Positions 50,483 to 58,899 of a DNA stretch of 64,000 bases are shown one piece after another. The notes beneath the pieces were generated by a model. That model made no database searches. It was given only the letters and a program-made list of their open reading frames with translations, and was not told the origin of the DNA. Source of the DNA: Streptomyces sp. NBC_00691 (GTDB lineage: Bacteria; Actinomycetota; Actinomycetes; Streptomycetales; Streptomycetaceae); NCBI RefSeq assembly GCF_036226665.1, contig NZ_CP109007.1, positions 6,448,001-6,512,000 on the forward strand, given 5' to 3'. The number at the start of each line of letters is the position of its first letter. The stretch's first letter is position 1. The translations under genes and the position numbers were made by a program.

Positions 50483-50812
50483 GCGCGGGCATCTCCATCA
50501 CGAGTCGACGCGGGGGCCGGGCGGGGCCGTGCGGGCGGATCGAGGCCGGGTGGGGCGGAGCCGGGGCGGCGGACCGTTCGGATCACGCCGAAATCCCGGC
50601 AGGAGGATCGGACGCCGTGGGCCACGCTAACCACGTCCCGAGCACCCCCGCGACGCCCATCGCTTCCTTGCATGCCCGCTATGGAAGAAGTCGATCGGCC
50701 GTTGCCGCACGCGATCAAATCTCGCCAGCCTGAGCACTGTTCGAGTTTGCGGGTGATCCCTGGACTCGGACCGCGTCCATCCGCTCCCGGCAGCATGCGA
50801 AGGAATTCACGG
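50483..50812. other. Divergent promoter region
   Basis: 330 nt between the DoxX-like gene and the haloperoxidase-like gene, which are divergent. It is less GC-rich around 50690-50760 and likely holds two promoters. No gene or long hairpin is seen. Confidence 0.5.
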
Positions 50813-52363
50813 ATGTCCCACCGACCCGCCGCTCCCGCCTCCACCACGACCCCCGCGGCCCGTACCGCCCTCACCCGGCGCCGGGTGCTCACCACGTCGG
50901 CCGCCGCGGCGGGGGCGCTCGCCCTGCCCGGCACCGCCGCGTGGGCCGTGCCCACCAGCTTCGAGGCGGAGACGCGCACCGGCCGCCGCCGGCCCGGTGC
51001 CGTGGCCGACCCCAGCGTCGTCGTCCGCTGGAACCAGGCCGCGATGGACGCGATCCTCGGCCGCTACCAGGCCGCCGGCAACCGCTTCGGCCCCGCCACC
51101 GTGAACGCCCGGGCCCTCGCGATCATCCACAACGCCATCTACGACGCCTGGGCCTGCTACGACCACTGTGCCGTCGGCACCCGCTTCGGCGGCGCCCTGC
51201 GCCGGCCCCGCTCCGAGCGCACCCTCGACAACAAGAACGAGGCCATCAGCTACGCGGCCCACCTCGCCCTGCTCGACCTGTACCCCGAGTACAAGGTCGC
51301 CATCGACAACATGCTCCGCAGCCTCGGCCACGACCCCGAGATCACCGACCCCCGCCGCAACAGCCCCGCCTGGATCGGCCGCCGCACCGCGCAGGCCGTC
51401 CTCGAGTACCGCCACGCCGACGGCGCCAACCAGCTCGGCACCCCGGCCTACTCGGACACCACCGGCTACCAGCCGCGCAACACCCCGCAGATCGCCGGGG
51501 CCTTCGACCCGTCCACGGTCACGGACCCGGCCCACTGGACCCCGCTGATCGTCGGCGGCAAGACGCAGCGCTACCTCACCCCGCAGTTCGCGGTGATGCA
51601 GCCCTTCGCCCTGTCCCGCCCCGACCAGTTCACGGTCCCCGCGCCGCCCGCGTACCCCACCGTCCGGATGACGGCCGCGATCGAGGAACTCCTCGACATC
51701 AGCGCCAACCTGACGGACGAGCAGAAGGCCATCGCCGAGTTCTGGCTCAACGACGACGTCACCCCGCCCGGCGCGCAGCAGATGTGGGGCCGCTACGTCT
51801 CCGCCCGCGACGGCTACGGCGTCGACGAGGACGCGCAGATATTCTTCGGCCTCAACATGGCCGAGTGCGACGCCGCCATCGGCTCCTGGGCCGTCAAGGC
51901 CCAGTACGACTTCGCGCGCCCCTCGACCCTCATCCCGTACGACCGGCGCGGTCAGCAGATCCGCTCCTGGGGCGGCCCCGGCCAGGGCAGCGTCACCATG
52001 GACGGCGTCGACTGGCAGGCGTACGTGGCCGTTCCGCCCTTCCCGGCCACCGTCTCCGGGCACAGCACCTTCTCCGGCGCCGCCGCCGAGTTCCTGCGCC
52101 GGTTCACCGGCTCCGACTCCTTCGGCGACTCGTACCGCTTCAAGGCGGGCGCCTCCACCGTCGAGCCCGGCCTGACCCCGCGCACGGACGTCGTCCTGCA
52201 CTGGCCCACCTTCAGCGAGGCAGCCCGGCAGGCCGGCATCTCCCGGGTCTACGGCGGCATGCACTGGAGCTTCGACAACGAGCCCGGCATCGAGATGGGC
52301 CACCGCATCGGCAAGGTCGTCCACCGGCAGGCGATGCGCTACTTCGGCGGCACCCACCGCTGA
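50813..52363 (+). CDS. TAT-exported vanadium-dependent haloperoxidase/PAP2-family enzyme
   Basis: A 516-residue exported enzyme. The TAT signal is RRRVLTTSAAAAGALALPGTAAWA. The PAP2/vanadate pocket motifs are all present: KAQYDFARPS (Lys and Arg-Pro), PATVSGHSTFSG (Ser-Gly-His) and SRVYGGMHWSFDNE (Ser-Arg-x5-His-x3-Asp). Vanadium haloperoxidases oxidise halides to act on organic substrates; some homologues are acid phosphatases instead, and sequence does not separate these surely. It could act on the product of the neighbouring cluster outside the cell. Confidence 0.82.
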   Translation: MSHRPAAPASTTTPAARTALTRRRVLTTSAAAAGALALPGTAAWAVPTSFEAETRTGRRRPGAVADPSVVVRWNQAAMDAILGRYQAAGNRFGPATVNARALAIIHNAIYDAWACYDHCAVGTRFGGALRRPRSERTLDNKNEAISYAAHLALLDLYPEYKVAIDNMLRSLGHDPEITDPRRNSPAWIGRRTAQAVLEYRHADGANQLGTPAYSDTTGYQPRNTPQIAGAFDPSTVTDPAHWTPLIVGGKTQRYLTPQFAVMQPFALSRPDQFTVPAPPAYPTVRMTAAIEELLDISANLTDEQKAIAEFWLNDDVTPPGAQQMWGRYVSARDGYGVDEDAQIFFGLNMAECDAAIGSWAVKAQYDFARPSTLIPYDRRGQQIRSWGGPGQGSVTMDGVDWQAYVAVPPFPATVSGHSTFSGAAAEFLRRFTGSDSFGDSYRFKAGASTVEPGLTPRTDVVLHWPTFSEAARQAGISRVYGGMHWSFDNEPGIEMGHRIGKVVHRQAMRYFGGTHR

Positions 52364-52494
52364 CCCCGGCAGGCCCGTCCCGCGGTGGAAGCGGCACCCG
52401 CGGGACGGGCCGCCCGCCCCTCCTTCCCGAGGCCCCGCCCGTCCGGCCTCACGCCCCGCCCCGCCTCCGCCCGCCCCGCCAAGGAGAGAACACC

Positions 52495-53034
52495 GTGAGC
52501 AACCAGACCCAGACCCCCACGGGTGCGGCGACCCCGCCCGCCCGCGGCCGCTGGGCGGGCGGCGCCCCGCCCTTCCCCGGCAGCCGGCCCGCCGTCCTCG
52601 GCACCCTCGCCACCATCGTGTCCCTCGTGGTCCTGGTCGCCCTCGGCGAGGCCACCGACCAGCTCCTGATGATCGCCCCGCTGGCCGCCACCGCCATGAT
52701 CATCTGCAGCACCCCCGTGCTGCCCCCGGCCCAGCCCCGGGGCGTCATGCTCGGGCAGGTCGGCTCCGGTGTCCTCGGCCTCGTCGCCGTCGCCCTGTTC
52801 GGGCACTCCCTCTGGGTGGCCGCCGTCGCCGCCGGACTCAGTGTCGGTCTGATGCTGCTGCTGCGGGCCGTCCACGCGCCCGCCGCCGCCACCGCCGTGC
52901 TCGCCGTCCTCCAGGACCCCGCGCCCCTGCGCTTCCTCGTCCTGCTCGCCGTCGGCAGCGCCCTGCTCGTCCTGGTGGGCCTGCTCGCCTCGCGCCTCGG
53001 CGTGATCGGCAAGTACCCGGCGTACTGGTGGTGA
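52495..53034 (+). CDS. HPP-family integral membrane protein
   Basis: A 179-residue membrane protein with about five helices (VLGTLATIVSLVVLVALGEA, LLMIAPLAATAMIICSTPVLPPAQPR, VLGLVAVALFGHSLWVAAVAAGL, FLVLLAVGSALLVLVGLLAS). The HPP-family core is LMIAPLAATAMIICSTP-LPPAQPR. Plant HPP proteins transport nitrite; the bacterial role is undefined. The GTG start has AAGGAGAG upstream. Confidence 0.8.
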   Translation: MSNQTQTPTGAATPPARGRWAGGAPPFPGSRPAVLGTLATIVSLVVLVALGEATDQLLMIAPLAATAMIICSTPVLPPAQPRGVMLGQVGSGVLGLVAVALFGHSLWVAAVAAGLSVGLMLLLRAVHAPAAATAVLAVLQDPAPLRFLVLLAVGSALLVLVGLLASRLGVIGKYPAYWW

Positions 53035-53043
53035 CCGGCTCCC

Positions 53044-53100
53044 GCCGGCGGTGACTCCCCGCCGGCGGTGACTCCCCGCCGGGGGTGACCCCCGGCGGGG
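53044..53100 (+). terminator. GC repeat and 12-bp hairpin after the HPP gene
   Basis: GCCGGCGGTGACTCCCC is repeated in tandem (about 17-bp units) and runs into a hairpin with perfect 12-bp arms CCCCGCCGGGGG and CCCCCGGCGGGG around TGA (53074-53100). It probably ends the HPP transcript. Confidence 0.6.
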
Positions 53101-53212
53101 GCGCCTCCGCCGGCGGGACCTCCTCCGGTGATGTCCCGCCGGCGCTCACCCCGATGGTGAAACCCCCTCTCCTCGCCCGCACTTCCGCGTACTCACCCTC
53201 AACGGAGCGCTC

Positions 53213-54124
53213 GTGAACCGAGACAGACTGCTCGTCAGCTGTGAGCAGATCATGGAACAGCTGCGCAACCCCGAGGCCGGGGAAGAGAACACGGTCCTCG
53301 TCGAGATCACCGACGGCGGCAGCCAGCTGGGCCGGATCCCCGGCTCGGTCCGTCTGGACTGGACCGGTGACCTCCAGGACCCGGTCCGCCGGGACGTCAT
53401 CGGCCCCGAGGCCTTCGCCGACCTCCTCGGCCGGCACGGCATCTCCGCCGACCACACCGTCGTCCTCCTCAGCGGCAACAACAACTGGTGGGCGGCCGCC
53501 GGATACTGGCAGTTCACCCTGTACGGCCACCGGGAGCTGCGGATCCTCGACGGCGGCCGGCTCCGCTGGGAGGCGCTCGGCGCCCCCCTGACCCAGGACG
53601 CACCGGAGCGAGAGCCGGTCCCGTACCCCGTACCGGCCGTCGACGAGACGATCCGCGCCCGCCGCGAGGACATGCTCGACCACATCGGACGCCACCAGAT
53701 CCTCGACGTCCGCTCCATCGAGGAGTACCTCGGGCAGAGCAACACCCCGCCCGGCGTGCCGGAGGACCTCGGCGTGCGCTGCGGCCACGCCCTCTCCGCC
53801 GAACACATCCCCTGGCACACCGCCGTCCGCCCCGACGGCACCTTCCGTGACGACGTGGAGCTGGCCGCCGCCTACGCCGGGGTCCGCACCGACGCCCCGA
53901 CCGTCGTCTACTGCCGGGTCGGCTGGCGCTCCGCGCACAGCTGGTTCGTGCTCAGCGAGCTCCTCGGTCTGCCCGACATCCGCAACTACGACGGCGCCTG
54001 GCGCGAGTTCGGCTCGCTCATCGGCGCCCCCATCGTCAACGGGCCCAAGCCGTGGGGTCCCGACGGCATCCCGTCCATCGTCGCCCAGCGCGACGCCGCC
54101 TCGGAGGTCCGCGCCCATGCCTGA
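53213..54124 (+). CDS. Two-domain rhodanese-type sulfurtransferase
   Basis: A 303-residue protein with an inactive N-terminal rhodanese domain and an active C-terminal one. The catalytic loop is VVYCRVGWRSAHSWF, with Cys followed by Arg, which favours thiosulfate sulfurtransferase over mercaptopyruvate sulfurtransferase (CGSGVT). GTG start with GGAG upstream. The last codons overlap the cupin start by 8 nt, so the two are coupled. The sulfur acceptor may be a cluster intermediate (inference). Confidence 0.85.
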   Translation: MNRDRLLVSCEQIMEQLRNPEAGEENTVLVEITDGGSQLGRIPGSVRLDWTGDLQDPVRRDVIGPEAFADLLGRHGISADHTVVLLSGNNNWWAAAGYWQFTLYGHRELRILDGGRLRWEALGAPLTQDAPEREPVPYPVPAVDETIRARREDMLDHIGRHQILDVRSIEEYLGQSNTPPGVPEDLGVRCGHALSAEHIPWHTAVRPDGTFRDDVELAAAYAGVRTDAPTVVYCRVGWRSAHSWFVLSELLGLPDIRNYDGAWREFGSLIGAPIVNGPKPWGPDGIPSIVAQRDAASEVRAHA

Positions 54125-54542
54125 CGTGACCGTCTTCCGCAATGTGCTCCGCAACGGCTTCGACCAGACCGACCTGCCCTGGGTGCCGTGGACCGAACCC
54201 GGCCGCGTCGGCGTCGAGTTCGTCGTCCTCTGGGGTCCCGACCCGGACGAGGACGAGGACTCCGCCTCGCTGCTGCTGCGCTTCCCGCCCGGTGCGCACG
54301 GCGACTTCCACGAGCACCTCGGCCATGAGCTGATGCTCGTCCTCGACGGCACCCTCGACCACAGCGACGGGCGCCGCTTCCACCGCGGCGACCTCGTCGT
54401 CGAGGAGCCGGGCACCCGGCACCAGATGTCCAGCGCCGAAGGCTGCACCGTCCTCGCCGTCCGCGCCCGGCCGGCCGCCGCCCGCACCCCCGGGGCCGGC
54501 GAGATCACCACGGGCGTCGGCGCCGCGGCCGGCGGCGCCTGA
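54117..54542 (+). CDS. Cupin-domain protein
   Basis: A 141-residue single-domain cupin. The metal-binding motif 1 is GAHGDFHEHLGHELMLVLDG (two His, Glu) and motif 2 is GDLVVEEPGTRHQM (His). All ligands are present, so a metal-dependent oxygenase or isomerase role is possible. Overlap with the sulfurtransferase stop makes an operon certain. It may act on a sulfur-bearing or amino acid substrate. Confidence 0.8.
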   Translation: MPDVTVFRNVLRNGFDQTDLPWVPWTEPGRVGVEFVVLWGPDPDEDEDSASLLLRFPPGAHGDFHEHLGHELMLVLDGTLDHSDGRRFHRGDLVVEEPGTRHQMSSAEGCTVLAVRARPAAARTPGAGEITTGVGAAAGGA

Positions 54543-55126
54543 GTCACCACCAGGCACCCCCCGGGCGCGCACGAACGCCCGGGCCCCGCAGGGTCACGAG
54601 GTCACCGGGTCCGCCCCCACGAGGGCCCGGCGGCCTCGGCCCCGCGCCGGGCCGGCACGCGTCGCACGCCCCGTTCGGCCGCCCGCGCGCCCGAGGCCCG
54701 ACGCGTACGCGCCCGGGCCCCGACCCGCACGCGCGGCCCGACCCGTACCGGGCAAGGGTCCGCCCGTGCGCGGCCGGAGCCGCACACCGCCCCACCCGCG
54801 CCGCGCCCGTACGCCGCACCGACCGCGTCCGTACGGACACACGCCCGCTCCGTCCGTACGACGTCCCGCTCGCGTCGGCACGGGCCAGGGGGCCACGCCC
54901 CACCGCACGCACCCCGCGGCCGCCCCGAGGCGCGCGGCGCACCGAAGCGCGTCCGGCCGAGCCGCACCGCGCCCGGCCCGAGCACGCCCCGGCGGTTCAC
55001 GGCCGCCCGAGCGGCCCGAGCCGCCCCGCAGTCCGCGTCACCCACGTACTCCGCGCCGTCCGCGTCGCACCCGCACCACGCCCGAACACCCGCCCGTCCG
55101 CCCGCACCCTTCCGGAGAGAGACGCC
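54543..55126. other. 584-nt low-complexity, gene-free stretch
   Basis: Very C-rich on the plus strand with many CCG/CGC and CCGTACG repeats. The frames that stay open on either strand are Arg/Pro/Gly-rich and have no recognisable protein. No cobalamin-riboswitch boxes were seen. A GGAGAGAG ribosome binding site ends it. It interrupts what otherwise looks like one operon. Confidence 0.6.
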
Positions 55127-55603
55127 ATGACCCCGTCCGCACGGCCCCAGCCCCTGCGCAGCAGTCCCGAGCCCTCCCGCCGGGTCCTGCTCACCACCGG
55201 TTCCTCCGACGCCCACACCTGGAACCTCGTCCACCTCCAGCTCTTCCTGGAGGAGCACGGGCACTCCGTGCTCAACCTGGGCCCCTGCGTCCCCGAGCAA
55301 CTTCTCGTCGACACCGCCCGGATGACCAGCCCCGACCTCGTCGTCCTCTCCTCCGTCAACGGTCACGGCCACCAGGACGGACTGCGGGCCGCGCGCGCCC
55401 TGCGCGCCGACCGAAAGACCCGCGCCCTGCCCATGGTCATCGGCGGACTCCTCGGCATCTCCCCGGAGGGAGCCGCCACCCGCACCGCCGAACTCCTCGA
55501 CGCCGGATACGACGAGGTGTACGCGGACGGCACCCCGCCCACCGCTCTGCTGCGCCGGCTGGCCGACCTCGGCGGCGCGTGTACCGGGCGGGCCGCGGCT
55601 TGA
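55127..55603 (+). CDS. B12-binding small subunit of a glutamate-mutase-like enzyme
   Basis: A 158-residue cobalamin-binding protein of the GlmS/MutS type. The cofactor motif appears as SSDAHTWNLVHLQLFLEEHG (Asp-x-His-x-x-Asn, the form common in this actinomycete family in place of Asp-x-His-x-x-Gly), with LVVLSSVNGHG and VIGGLLG beyond. It carries adenosylcobalamin next to the large subunit. The stop overlaps the next start as TTGA. GGAGAGAG lies before the ATG. Confidence 0.88.
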   Translation: MTPSARPQPLRSSPEPSRRVLLTTGSSDAHTWNLVHLQLFLEEHGHSVLNLGPCVPEQLLVDTARMTSPDLVVLSSVNGHGHQDGLRAARALRADRKTRALPMVIGGLLGISPEGAATRTAELLDAGYDEVYADGTPPTALLRRLADLGGACTGRAAA

Positions 55604-58600
55604 CGACCAACGCCCCGCCCCCGCTCGCCCCCGGCGATCTCGGCGCCTTCGTCCAGGAGTCGGCCGCGGCCGGTGAACTGGTCGTCCAGCCCCGGATGGG
55701 GATGGTCGCGCCGGAGGTGATGGCCGGCGGAGTCGCCGCCGTCGCCGCGCTCCCCGAAAGGACCGTCGCCACCCTCACCATCGACAGCTACACCCGCGTC
55801 GGCGACCACGCCGCCGCCACCGCCGCCCTGCGCGCCGGCCGGCCCCTCAACGGGTTCCCGCTGGTCAGCCACGGCCCCAAGACCACCGCACGGGTCGCCG
55901 CGGCGGCCGGACGCGCCACCCCGGTCCAGGTCCGGCACGGCTCCGCCGACCCGCTGGCCATCTTCCGCACCATGGCCGCGGCCGGGCTCGCCGCCTCCGA
56001 GGGCGGCCCCGTCTCGTACTGCCTGCCCTACGGGCGTACCCCGCTCGCCGAATCCGTCGCCGCCTGGCGCGACTCCGTCCAGTTCCTCACCGAGGAGAGC
56101 CGCGCGCACGGCCGCCGGGCCCACCTCGAATCCTTCGGCGGCTGCCTCCTCGGCCAGCTCTGCCCGCCGTCGCTGCTCGTCGCCGTCTCGCTCCTGGAGT
56201 GCCTGTTCTTCGCGGCCAACGGCGCCACCAGCGTCTCCCTCAGCTACGCCCAGCAGACCCATCCCGCCCAGGACACCGGTGCGCTCACCGCGCTGCGGCT
56301 GCTCGCCGACGAGTTCCTGCCACCGTCCGTCGACCGCCACATCGTGCTCTACACGTACATGGGCGTCTATCCGAGGACCGTGCCCGGCGCGAGGCTGCTG
56401 CTCCGCCGCAGCGCCGAACTCGCCGTCAGGGGCGGGGCGCAGCGCCTGATCGTCAAGACCGAGACCGAGGCGCACCGCATCCCGACGGTCGAGGAGAACC
56501 TGACCGCCCTGCGGATCGCCGCCGACGCCGCCCGCTCCGCGCCCCGGCGCGGCACGCACCACGCCGCCAGGTCCGCCGCCGAGGCCGACGCCGAGGAGAC
56601 CCTCGTCGAGGCGCGCGCCCTGGTCACCACCGTCCTCGGGCTCTCGGACGACCTGGGCGTCGCCCTGCTCAAGGCCTTCGACCGCGGCCTGCTCGACGTG
56701 CCGTTCTGCCTGCACCCCGACAACCGGGGAGCCGTCCGGTCCACCGTCGCACCGGACGGACGCCTGCAGTGGACGGACCTGGGCGCGCTGCCGCTGCTCA
56801 CCACCAGCAGGAGGACCATTCCGATGACCTCACGCCAGCTCTCCGGCATGCTCGGCCGGGTCGCCCGTGAGCACGACCAGGCCGCGGCCGCCCATCCGCC
56901 GCCGGACCCGGTGCCGCGGGACACCCCGGTGCCGTCCGCGAAGCCCCTGCGGATCGCGTTCGTCGGCATGGGCCCGCGCGGCCTCTCCGTACTGGAGCGG
57001 CTCGCGGCCCGCTGCGCCGAGACGCCGCCCGCCCGGCCGGTCGAGGTCTTCGCGGTGGATCCGTACGAGGCGGGGGCCGGGCGGATCTGGCGGACGGACC
57101 AGTCGCCGTGGTTCCTGATGAACACCCCGGCGCAGGAGGTCACCATGTTCTCGGGGCCGGCCGACGACGGGCCGCACCGGCCCGGCGCCGGACCCTCCCT
57201 CGGCGAGTGGTGGGCCGCGGACGACCCGGCGGGAGCGGAGCCCGAGGGCTACGCGCCCCGTGCCGTCTACGGCCGCTACCTCGCCCATGTCATGCGGCGG
57301 ATCGAGGAGAACCTGCCGCCGTCCCTCACCGTCCACCGGGTCCCCGCTCGGGTGATCTGCGCGGACCGGGGCCGCGGCGACGGAGGCACCGACGGGGCCA
57401 CCCACCGGCTCAGGCTCGACCGCGGTGACGTCCTCACCGTCGACCGGGTGGTCCTCGCCACCGGCCACCCCGTCAACGAGCTCGACGCGGGCCAGCGCGA
57501 CTGGACGCGGTTCGCCCGCGAACACAGCACACCCGCCCGTCCCGTCCGCTACATCGCGGGCGGCTCGGCGAGCGAGATGCCGCTCGCCGCGATCCCCGCG
57601 GGCGCGAGCGTCGGCATCCTCGGCATGGGGCTCACCTTCTACGACATCCTCACCGAGCTCACCCTGGGGCGCGGCGGCACCTTCACCGAGGGCTGCGACG
57701 GGCTGCTCTACCTGCCCAGCGGCAAGGAGCCCCGGATCCTGGCGGGCTCGCGAGGAGGAGTGCCCCTGCTCACCCGGGGAGCCAATCAGAAGAGCCCCGA
57801 ACACCGCTACCACGCACGGCTGTTCACCGCCGAACGGATGGCCGCGGTCCGGGCGGAGGAGGCCCCGCTCGACTTCGAGGAGTCGGTCCTGCCGTGGCTG
57901 CTCGCCGAGGTCAATCTGGTCCTCCTCGCCACCCGGATCCGCCAGGTCCACGGCCCCGAGGCCGCCGACGAGTTCACCGAGCGCGGCGCGCAGGCCCTCG
58001 CCGACCGGCCCGACCCCCGGCCCGACCTCAGGGTCCTGGAACGCCTCGCCGCGGGCTACCGCGTCGACGCCCGGCCGATCGCCGGACTCGACGCCCTCGC
58101 CCGGCCCTTCGGCAGCCGGCGCTTCGGCTCCCCGGCCGAGTACCACAAGGTGCTCACCGAGTGGCTGCGCGCCGACCTCTTCGAGGCGCGCCAGGGCAAT
58201 GCCGAGGGGCCCCTGAAGGCGGCCGCCGACGTCCTCCGGGACGTCCGGCAGACGATCCGTACCGTCGTCGACTTCGGTGGGCTCACCCCGGCCTCGCACC
58301 GCTGGTTCCTCGCCGAGTTCGGTCCGGTCGCGGCGATGGTCTCGACCGGACCGCCGCCGCTGCGCTCGGAGCAGTTCCTCGCGCTGCTCGCGGCCGGTGT
58401 CCTCGAACCGGTCGGCCCGGGCGCCCGGTTCGGGGCGGATCCGGTCGAGGGGCGGTTCGTGGTGGAGTCGACGCAGGTGGAGAACTCCTGGGTGCCGCTG
58501 GACGTGGTCGTGGACGCCCGGGTGCCGGGCACGGACCTGGCCGCGGACCGGGACCCGCTGATCCGGTGCCTCATGGCGGACGGGGAGATCCGTACCTTCA

Positions 58601-58899
58601 CCAACGCGGCCGACGGGGCGGAGGAGTTCGCCACCGGCGGCCTGGACTGCACCGACTCCCCGTTCCACCCGGTGCGGGTCGACGGCTCGGTGGACACCAG
58701 CACCCATGTCCTCGGCATCCCGAGCGAGTTCACCCGCTGGTTCACACAGGTGGGCAGCGGCCGGCCCGGGCGGTGGGGCTCGTTCACGCGGGACGCCGAC
58801 GCCATCGCGGAGGCACTGGTGGGGGCCGCGGGGGTCGCGGAGGGCGACCGGTCGGGCCGCCCGGTGACCGGCTCCGCGGTGCTCGGGGGTATCGGGTGA
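55600..58899 (+). CDS. Glutamate-mutase-like large subunit fused to an FAD/NAD(P)-binding oxidoreductase
   Basis: A 1099-residue fusion in one unbroken frame. Residues about 1-425 are a methylaspartate (glutamate) mutase epsilon-like TIM barrel: ELVVQPRMGM, VRHGSADPLAIFRTMAAAGL, SEGGPVSYCLPYGR, HLESFGGCLLGQLCPP, ending in the usual MTSRQLSGMLGRVAREHD. A Pro/Ala linker of about 30 residues follows. Residues about 455-1099 are an FAD/NAD(P)-binding protein of the NAD_binding_9-like group, with the dinucleotide motif FVGMGPRGLSVLERL, a second SVGILGMGLTFYDI and a long C-terminal domain. The two parts are normally separate proteins. Start is TTG 55600 (4-nt overlap) or GTG 55579. Expected first reaction: L-glutamate to 3-methylaspartate; the second reaction is unknown. 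Confidence 0.85.
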   Translation: MTTNAPPPLAPGDLGAFVQESAAAGELVVQPRMGMVAPEVMAGGVAAVAALPERTVATLTIDSYTRVGDHAAATAALRAGRPLNGFPLVSHGPKTTARVAAAAGRATPVQVRHGSADPLAIFRTMAAAGLAASEGGPVSYCLPYGRTPLAESVAAWRDSVQFLTEESRAHGRRAHLESFGGCLLGQLCPPSLLVAVSLLECLFFAANGATSVSLSYAQQTHPAQDTGALTALRLLADEFLPPSVDRHIVLYTYMGVYPRTVPGARLLLRRSAELAVRGGAQRLIVKTETEAHRIPTVEENLTALRIAADAARSAPRRGTHHAARSAAEADAEETLVEARALVTTVLGLSDDLGVALLKAFDRGLLDVPFCLHPDNRGAVRSTVAPDGRLQWTDLGALPLLTTSRRTIPMTSRQLSGMLGRVAREHDQAAAAHPPPDPVPRDTPVPSAKPLRIAFVGMGPRGLSVLERLAARCAETPPARPVEVFAVDPYEAGAGRIWRTDQSPWFLMNTPAQEVTMFSGPADDGPHRPGAGPSLGEWWAADDPAGAEPEGYAPRAVYGRYLAHVMRRIEENLPPSLTVHRVPARVICADRGRGDGGTDGATHRLRLDRGDVLTVDRVVLATGHPVNELDAGQRDWTRFAREHSTPARPVRYIAGGSASEMPLAAIPAGASVGILGMGLTFYDILTELTLGRGGTFTEGCDGLLYLPSGKEPRILAGSRGGVPLLTRGANQKSPEHRYHARLFTAERMAAVRAEEAPLDFEESVLPWLLAEVNLVLLATRIRQVHGPEAADEFTERGAQALADRPDPRPDLRVLERLAAGYRVDARPIAGLDALARPFGSRRFGSPAEYHKVLTEWLRADLFEARQGNAEGPLKAAADVLRDVRQTIRTVVDFGGLTPASHRWFLAEFGPVAAMVSTGPPPLRSEQFLALLAAGVLEPVGPGARFGADPVEGRFVVESTQVENSWVPLDVVVDARVPGTDLAADRDPLIRCLMADGEIRTFTNAADGAEEFATGGLDCTDSPFHPVRVDGSVDTSTHVLGIPSEFTRWFTQVGSGRPGRWGSFTRDADAIAEALVGAAGVAEGDRSGRPVTGSAVLGGIG

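Noticed and set aside
54543..55126. Cobalamin riboswitch before the B12-binding subunit
   Set aside because: Expected from the enzyme type, but the conserved B12 box and core could not be found by eye.
54602..55372. Long minus-strand frames across the gap before the B12 subunit
   Set aside because: Composition is Gly/Arg/Ala without domains, codon use is unlike real neighbours, and they run into the B12 subunit gene antisense.
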